From an uncultured bacterium (lineage in GTDB: Bacteria; Cyanobacteriota; Vampirovibrionia; Gastranaerophilales; Gastranaerophilaceae), in assembly GCA_902772945.1 (NCBI GenBank), contig CACYCU010000093.1, positions 1 to 9,711 on the forward strand: a stretch of 9,711 bases of DNA. The letters run 5' to 3'. Under the pieces are notes generated by a model. That model saw nothing but the letters and a program-made list of their open reading frames with translations, was not told the origin of the DNA and did not search any database. This document shows positions 5,881 to 9,711 of this stretch, piece by piece (the stretch's first letter is position 1; each line of letters starts with the position of its first letter). The translations under genes and the position numbers were made by a program.

Positions 5881-7355
5881 CTAAAAGGGTGAACTGTTCC
5901 TGCCATTACTTCGTTCATGTCATATTTCTTTGAACCGTCTTTATTTCTTAAAATAGTTTTTCCGTTTTCGTTGCATAAATAGAATTTAGTTGTGCCTTGT
6001 TTGCCACCTAACATTAATTCGAAAGTCCAACCTGCTTCTGGCCATTTAGATTTGAATTTCCAGTTGCCTTTTGAATCTTGTTCCATCAATGCCTGATGGC
6101 TATTACCTTTGCCTATCAAATCTTTGAAATCTACAGCATCGCTATCACTATTATATGCTTGACCATTTTTAATCAAAGAACCTTTTATTGTATACCAATT
6201 ATCGTCAATTACAAATCTTGCATCTTTTGCACCACCCCAACCAGGTTCAATGCTATCTTGCTTTGTGATAATCATGTTTTTCGAACCTGCAAATTTCATT
6301 GCTATTGGATATGTTTCTTCTCGGAATGTTGTTCCGTTTTCATCTATAGTGCCTTTAGCTGTACTTGTTGAATTTGTTGGGTTGCTTTTCCTTACAGGTA
6401 GTGTAAGTTTTTCGACATTTACGACCTTATCATCTACAATGGCTGTAGGATTAGCATCTCTTAAATATGTATATATTTCTTCATGGTCATCCCAGCTGAA
6501 CATAAGAGTTTTTCTAAGTTCTTCTAATGTCATACCATCTTTAAACTTTTTCTTTTGTTCATCAGTCAATTGGTTGTAGTTTTTCCATTCATGTGCAGGG
6601 GTATATTTTGATAAATCACCTTTTTTAAATTTCTTTTCTGCCTTAGGCGGATCATCGCCAACACCGTCTGCACCGTCAGTATTGTCTGTTTCTTCGCTTG
6701 CTCTTACGGTAGTGTCGTCGCCATCACTTGCTCTGCTTGTTCTGACTGAAGTTTCTTCATCGTTCTCTTCTGCTCTTTCTGCAGTTCCTGCTTTTGCAGG
6801 ATATAACTCTGCTAATTTATTACCTAGTTCCTCTGCAGAACCTTCAAATGTAGTTCTGTTACCGTCTTTTCCGGTAATTAAGTAACTCTTTATATTACCG
6901 TTATCATCATAAAGCGGTGCGATTGTACATTTATCTTTATATGATTCAGCAAATGTTTGCAAATTTCTCATTTGTGCAGCGCCGCCACGACCGTCAGAAT
7001 TAAATCCATACTGACCAAATTGTCCGTATCCCATCATAGGATAACCCTGTGCTCCATAGTTAGAAAAATTAACATATGGGAAAAAACCTTGCTGCTGCTG
7101 AGGAGCATAAAATTGGTTAAACGGCAGCGGTTGACTTGGTGCTGCTCCGCCTGCACCGTCTCTTCTCAATATATTCCCTATATTTGTTGCTGTCTGTGAT
7201 AAAAAGTTATTAGCTATTTGAAAACAAAATAAACTTCTCATAAACGGTGACATCCAGGGTTGACCACAACCGCCGCAACCCATTTGACCGTTATTTCCGT
7301 TGTTAAAAATTTTTATGGACACTCCACTATTAGTCCAAGGCCACCAGTTAACCAT
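5877..7355 (-). CDS. Unrecognised 492-residue protein with prion-like Q/G/Y/F-rich segment and acidic linker
   Basis: I do not recognise this protein. Seen: a Trp/Asn/Gly-rich start (MVNWWPW at 1-7) with C27-x-x-C30; a probable helix, LFCFQIANNFLSQTATNIGN (42-61); a low-complexity stretch rich in Q, G, Y, F, P and N (about 72-125) with QQQQ (86-89) and spaced GY/GF units; a small folded-looking part (131-187) with YLITGKDGNRTTFEG; a long acidic T/S/D/E linker (190-236) with the imperfect repeat TSVRTSRAS / TTVRASEET; a basic patch KKFKKGD (241-247); helical TDEQKKKFKDGMTLEELRKTL (264-284); and a beta-rich C-terminal domain (about 340-492) with repeated Trp and Gly. There is no signal peptide or membrane segment. 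The ATG at 7355 has AAGGAG six bases upstream, so the start is secure, and a full-length frame of this size is convincing. It has its own candidate promoter. A scaffold, surface or assembly role is possible but unproven. Confidence 0.85.
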   Translation of the reverse strand: MVNWWPWTNSGVSIKIFNNGNNGQMGCGGCGQPWMSPFMRSLFCFQIANNFLSQTATNIGNILRRDGAGGAAPSQPLPFNQFYAPQQQQGFFPYVNFSNYGAQGYPMMGYGQFGQYGFNSDGRGGAAQMRNLQTFAESYKDKCTIAPLYDDNGNIKSYLITGKDGNRTTFEGSAEELGNKLAELYPAKAGTAERAEENDEETSVRTSRASDGDDTTVRASEETDNTDGADGVGDDPPKAEKKFKKGDLSKYTPAHEWKNYNQLTDEQKKKFKDGMTLEELRKTLMFSWDDHEEIYTYLRDANPTAIVDDKVVNVEKLTLPVRKSNPTNSTSTAKGTIDENGTTFREETYPIAMKFAGSKNMIITKQDSIEPGWGGAKDARFVIDDNWYTIKGSLIKNGQAYNSDSDAVDFKDLIGKGNSHQALMEQDSKGNWKFKSKWPEAGWTFELMLGGKQGTTKFYLCNENGKTILRNKDGSKKYDMNEVMAGTVHPFS

Positions 7356-7361
7356 AGTGTA

Positions 7362-7408
7362 CTCCTTTTTTTATTGCATCTGTATATATAAAGTATATAA
7401 TAATGCAA
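7362..7408 (-). promoter_or_regulatory. Ribosome-binding site and candidate promoter of the 492-residue gene
   Basis: AAGGAG (minus strand, 7362-7367) lies six bases before the ATG and is a strong ribosome-binding site. Upstream, TTGCAT (7403-7408), a 16-base spacer and TATACA (7381-7386) form a plausible promoter with a leader of about 20 bases. A second -10 candidate, TATACT, is at 7392-7397. A short inverted repeat GCAAT-ATTGC surrounds 7405-7415 and could be an operator. The ribosome site is firm and the promoter tentative. Confidence 0.4.
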
Positions 7409-7454
7409 TAATTGCTAAAAATTTATCTATTGTTTACAAAAGTTAATATATAAT

Positions 7455-8765
7455 TTAAATTATTCTGTGTGGTTTTGTTAATAGTTTAGCGTCTATACGT
7501 TCTTCTATAGCACCTTGTGGCTCATAGTATGGTGAAACTGTCATTATTTTGGCCGCAATGTCAGGGTAATAATATATAAATCTTAATTCGCTTGAAGTAA
7601 GAGGCTTTTGGGTATGTACGTTTGCGTAACGTGCAAGTTCTAAGATGTTTCTTGCTTCGTGCTCATCTTTAAATTCTAATTCAAGGTTATCGTAAACATT
7701 TCTGAAACCTTTAATTCCGCCATACTCACCTGTTGTAATCATTCTTCCTGTTTCAATAATTTCGGGTTCACCCCTTCCGAGTTCTTCAAAGTCGTAAAGC
7801 TCATAGTTTCTTCTGTCTTTTAGTGCTCCGTCTGCATGAATTCCTGATTCGTGAGCAAAAGCATTATCGCCAACTGCAGGCTGATTTATCGGAATTGGAA
7901 CGCCAAATGCGTAAGCGGTATATTTCGCAAGTTTCCAAGTTTTGCTTAAATCAATGTTCGGATCGATGTGATACTTTCCTCTGAAACCTGCTGATTTTAA
8001 TATAGCAAGCAAACAGGATACAAGGTCTGCATTCCCTGCACGTTCGCCCATTCCGTTTATTGCAGTGTTTATGTATGCATCAACCCCTGCATCAATCGCC
8101 CCTCTTGCACCCATAACTGAGCAGGCTGTTGCCATGCCAAGGTCATTATGAAAATGCGTTTCAATCGGCATTTGAACTTCTTTTGCAATTGTGAAAATTC
8201 TGTCGTAAGCGGTTTTTGGATCTTCATAGCCCAACGTGTCGCAATATCTGAAACGTTTTGCACCGCACTTTTTTGCCTCTTTTGCAAAACGGATTAAAAA
8301 ATCCAAATCGCTTCGGGAAGCATCTTCAGCGTTTACACCAATTATTTCAGCTCCTTTTGAAACTGCGCATTCAACAGCTTCGCAAGTCATATTAATTATA
8401 TCTTGCGGAGTCTTTTTCCCCATATATTTGCCGTTTATCATTTGCTCTGATGTGGATTGAGAAAGATTTACGTTTTTTAATTTAGGAACATTTTTAAATG
8501 ACAATTCAACATCTGACGCAATTCCTCTCATCCAGCCTGAAAGTTTGGTTTTTGATATTACATTTCTTTCAACAAGTTCAAGATTTCCGTTTAAATAGTT
8601 CAATTCGTGTTGTGTTGTCGGGAAACCAAATTCAGATTGGGTAATTCCCATATCATCAAGCATCAGATTAATGATTGTTTTTTGAAGTTTCGCCAAACCC
8701 AAGCGGGAAGTCTGTACACCGTCCCTGTTTGTAACATCTACAAAGTAAATTCTGTTGTTTGCCAT
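7455..8765 (-). CDS. DRE-TIM acyl-CoA-condensing synthase (homocitrate / isopropylmalate / Re-citrate synthase-like)
   Basis: A TIM-barrel enzyme that condenses an acyl-CoA, usually acetyl-CoA, with a 2-oxo acid. Seen in 436 residues: catalytic N-terminal motif VDVTNRDGVQ (9-18, R14 and D15), FGFPTTQHELNYLN (46-59), NAEDASRSD (145-153), RYCDTLGYEDP (173-183), metal-binding H204 and H206 in THFHNDLGMA, INGMGERAGNADL (236-248) and HESGIHADGALKD (305-317). The last motifs define the LeuA/HCS/CimA group. The protein is shorter than LeuA (about 500 or more residues) and shows no clear LeuA allosteric domain, arguing against a standard leucine-feedback-regulated isopropylmalate synthase. The DVTNRDGVQ variant recalls proteins annotated as homocitrate synthase in anaerobes, a group that includes clostridial Re-citrate synthase. 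Substrate cannot be fixed from sequence. ATG at 8765 with a modest AGGT site. No lys, leu or nif gene is adjacent. Confidence 0.85.
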   Translation of the reverse strand: MANNRIYFVDVTNRDGVQTSRLGLAKLQKTIINLMLDDMGITQSEFGFPTTQHELNYLNGNLELVERNVISKTKLSGWMRGIASDVELSFKNVPKLKNVNLSQSTSEQMINGKYMGKKTPQDIINMTCEAVECAVSKGAEIIGVNAEDASRSDLDFLIRFAKEAKKCGAKRFRYCDTLGYEDPKTAYDRIFTIAKEVQMPIETHFHNDLGMATACSVMGARGAIDAGVDAYINTAINGMGERAGNADLVSCLLAILKSAGFRGKYHIDPNIDLSKTWKLAKYTAYAFGVPIPINQPAVGDNAFAHESGIHADGALKDRRNYELYDFEELGRGEPEIIETGRMITTGEYGGIKGFRNVYDNLELEFKDEHEARNILELARYANVHTQKPLTSSELRFIYYYPDIAAKIMTVSPYYEPQGAIEERIDAKLLTKPHRII

Positions 8766-8800
8766 TATTTATACCTATTAAGAGATTTTTTGCCTATAAA

Positions 8801-8849
8801 CATTCTGATCGATAGCGAAAATCTCTGAAAAATATACCGGCTCAGAATG
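8801..8849. repeat. Inverted repeat CATTCTGA / TCAGAATG in the divergent intergenic region
   Basis: Perfect eight-base arms at 8801-8808 and 8842-8849 enclose 33 bases. On the minus strand the element begins GTCATTCTGAGCCGG, like the start of short interspersed palindromic repeats (REP-like, GTCATTCTGAGC...) that I recall from several bacterial genomes. It is richer in G and C than the flanks. It may be a decayed dispersed repeat or a regulatory element of the divergent genes; only one copy is in the window. Confidence 0.4.
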
Positions 8850-8865
8850 ACAAGTTGTAAATTAC

Positions 8866-8894
8866 TTGCTTTTTTTAGTTAAATTAATTACAAT
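8866..8894 (+). promoter_or_regulatory. Sigma-70-type promoter of the TPR gene
   Basis: TTGCTT (8866-8871), a 17-base spacer and TACAAT (8889-8894) make a good promoter match, with transcription starting near 8901 and a leader of about 35 bases to the ATG at 8936. The leader contains a nine-codon frame (8902-8931, MKPFNGSVK then TAA), probably incidental. No equally good promoter was found for the divergent synthase gene in the same 170-base region. Confidence 0.5.
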
Positions 8895-8935
8895 ACTTAG
8901 TATGAAACCTTTTAATGGTTCTGTCAAGTAAAAAT

Positions 8936-9711
8936 ATGAATACAACTAAATTAGAAAAAAAAATAAATAAAGAATATAAAACAGGTAATGTAAAATCCGC
9001 TATTGAACTATGTCAAATAGGCTTGCAAGAAGATCCTACAAATGCAGATTTACATGTTCGACTTGGGGATTTGTATCTTGCCTGGCATTTGGATATTTAC
9101 AATTCCTGCCAATATATAGACGAAGCAATTACTGAATATCAGAGAGCTCTTGAAACTTATATTGATTCTGCTGAAATTTATTTCAAAATAGGTCAAGCTC
9201 ATTATCATAAAGGCGATTTAGATAAAGCAATAAATTATCTGGATATGGCAATATCCAAGGATGAAAAACTTGGTAAAGCTCATTATCTTTTGGCAGAGAC
9301 TTATACAAAAAAAGCCAGATTTCTTGACGCGGCTATGAGTGCTAAAAAAGCTATTAAGGCAATGCCGTTGAGAAATTCTTGTGCTCACTTTTTGCTTTCA
9401 AATCTTTATAATGTTTCTTCTGCAAGAAGTTTTAAAAATTGGCTGCTTTCAAAAAATGAGTTTATTTTATCATTGTTAACTTTACCGTTTGATAAAATTG
9501 CACTTGGTAATGTTTTAAAGACGCTTTCTTATACAAAATTTTTGCCTATATTAATAAAGGGTGCATATCTTTATCAAATAAACGATTTAACGGGAGCTTT
9601 AGAGGTTTATACCGAAGCTATTGAAAAAGCTCCGGGTTTTACTCCGCTTTATTGTTTGTTGGGTGATATATACAGATCTCTTGGAAGGTTTGATGATGCT
9701 ATTACAGAATA
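8936..9711 (+). CDS. Tetratricopeptide repeat (TPR) protein, 3' part outside window
   Basis: The frame is open from 8936 to the right edge (258 codons plus two bases), so the protein is truncated. TPRs are 34-residue helix pairs that mediate protein-protein contacts. Seen: an N-terminal helix pair (about 6-35) with NVKSAIELCQIGLQEDP; clear TPRs at about 78-111 (AEIYFKIGQAHYHKGDLDKA) and 112-145; a non-TPR stretch (146-203) with hydrophobic FILSLLTLPF; then TPRs resuming at about 205-235 and 236 onward (LGDIYRSLGRFDDAI). The W-L-G-Y-A-F-A-P pattern is visible in the clear units. There is no signal peptide. The ATG at 8936 has only a weak AAG ribosome site; an in-frame ATG at 8915 would add seven residues (MVLSSKN) and cannot be excluded. 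It is divergent from the synthase gene. Partner and function cannot be told from this fragment. Confidence 0.85.
   Translation, partial: MNTTKLEKKINKEYKTGNVKSAIELCQIGLQEDPTNADLHVRLGDLYLAWHLDIYNSCQYIDEAITEYQRALETYIDSAEIYFKIGQAHYHKGDLDKAINYLDMAISKDEKLGKAHYLLAETYTKKARFLDAAMSAKKAIKAMPLRNSCAHFLLSNLYNVSSARSFKNWLLSKNEFILSLLTLPFDKIALGNVLKTLSYTKFLPILIKGAYLYQINDLTGALEVYTEAIEKAPGFTPLYCLLGDIYRSLGRFDDAITE

Noticed and set aside
7450..7463. 14-base perfect palindrome ATAATTTAAATTAT at the end of the synthase gene
   Set aside because: Only A and T, spanning the stop codon with no loop and no following T-run. It is likely chance in AT-rich DNA and a poor terminator.
8069..8287. 72-codon minus-strand frame within the synthase gene
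   Set aside because: Same strand but shifted frame inside a conserved enzyme core (HFHND to GERAGN region). There is no start signal and no domain.
8902..8931. Nine-codon leader peptide MKPFNGSVK before the TPR gene
   Set aside because: No ribosome-binding site, no run of regulatory codons and no attenuator hairpin; likely incidental.
1..9711. CRISPR array, tRNA/rRNA genes, insertion sequences or prophage modules
   Set aside because: No regularly spaced repeats, cloverleaf-like segments, transposase motifs or phage genes were seen on either strand.

Overview
The window is AT-rich, tightly packed bacterial chromosome with ordinary housekeeping genes and a few lineage-specific ones. KdsB (CMP-KDO synthesis) implies a lipopolysaccharide outer membrane. 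The truncated response regulator at the left edge has a receiver domain that reads like cyanobacterial/plastid RpaB (Ycf27). No photosynthesis gene is visible and base composition is strongly AT-biased. Together these suggest a non-photosynthetic relative of Cyanobacteria (Melainabacteria/Vampirovibrionia, for example gut Gastranaerophilales). This placement is an inference from motif recognition, not from a search.

Layout: (1) 1-351, minus strand, N-terminal part of the RpaB-like regulator, running off the left edge, with its own upstream region at 352-479. (2) 480-4031, minus strand, an apparent operon accD-accA-prmA-kdsB, with near-consensus promoter elements at 4064-4091. It joins the carboxyltransferase half of acetyl-CoA carboxylase to ribosomal protein L11 methylation and KDO activation. 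The spacings are a 1-base stop/start overlap (accD/accA), a 63-base spacer (accA/prmA) and a 1-base gap (prmA/kdsB). (3) 4124-4897, minus strand, a small matrixin-type zinc metalloprotease with no signal peptide. (4) 4949-5880, plus strand, ybaB-recR, overlapping by one base and divergent from the protease across only 51 bases that hold a palindromic -10 element. (5) 5877-7355, minus strand, an unrecognised 492-residue protein with a Q/G/Y/F-rich low-complexity segment and an acidic linker, whose stop codon overlaps that of recR head-on. (6) 7455-8765, minus strand, a DRE-TIM acyl-CoA-condensing synthase (homocitrate / isopropylmalate / Re-citrate synthase superfamily). (7) 8936 to the right edge, plus strand, N-terminal part of a TPR protein, divergent from the synthase across a 170-base region holding a good promoter and an inverted repeat.

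How the genes relate: accDA commits acetyl-CoA to fatty acid synthesis, and kdsB makes the activated sugar for the lipid A core, so the first operon is largely about making envelope. YbaB and RecR belong to DNA maintenance and recombinational repair. No gene-free stretch reaches 300 bases. I saw no tRNA, rRNA, CRISPR array, insertion sequence or prophage gene. The least explained parts are the 492-residue low-complexity protein, the cytosolic-looking matrixin and the shared divergent promoter.
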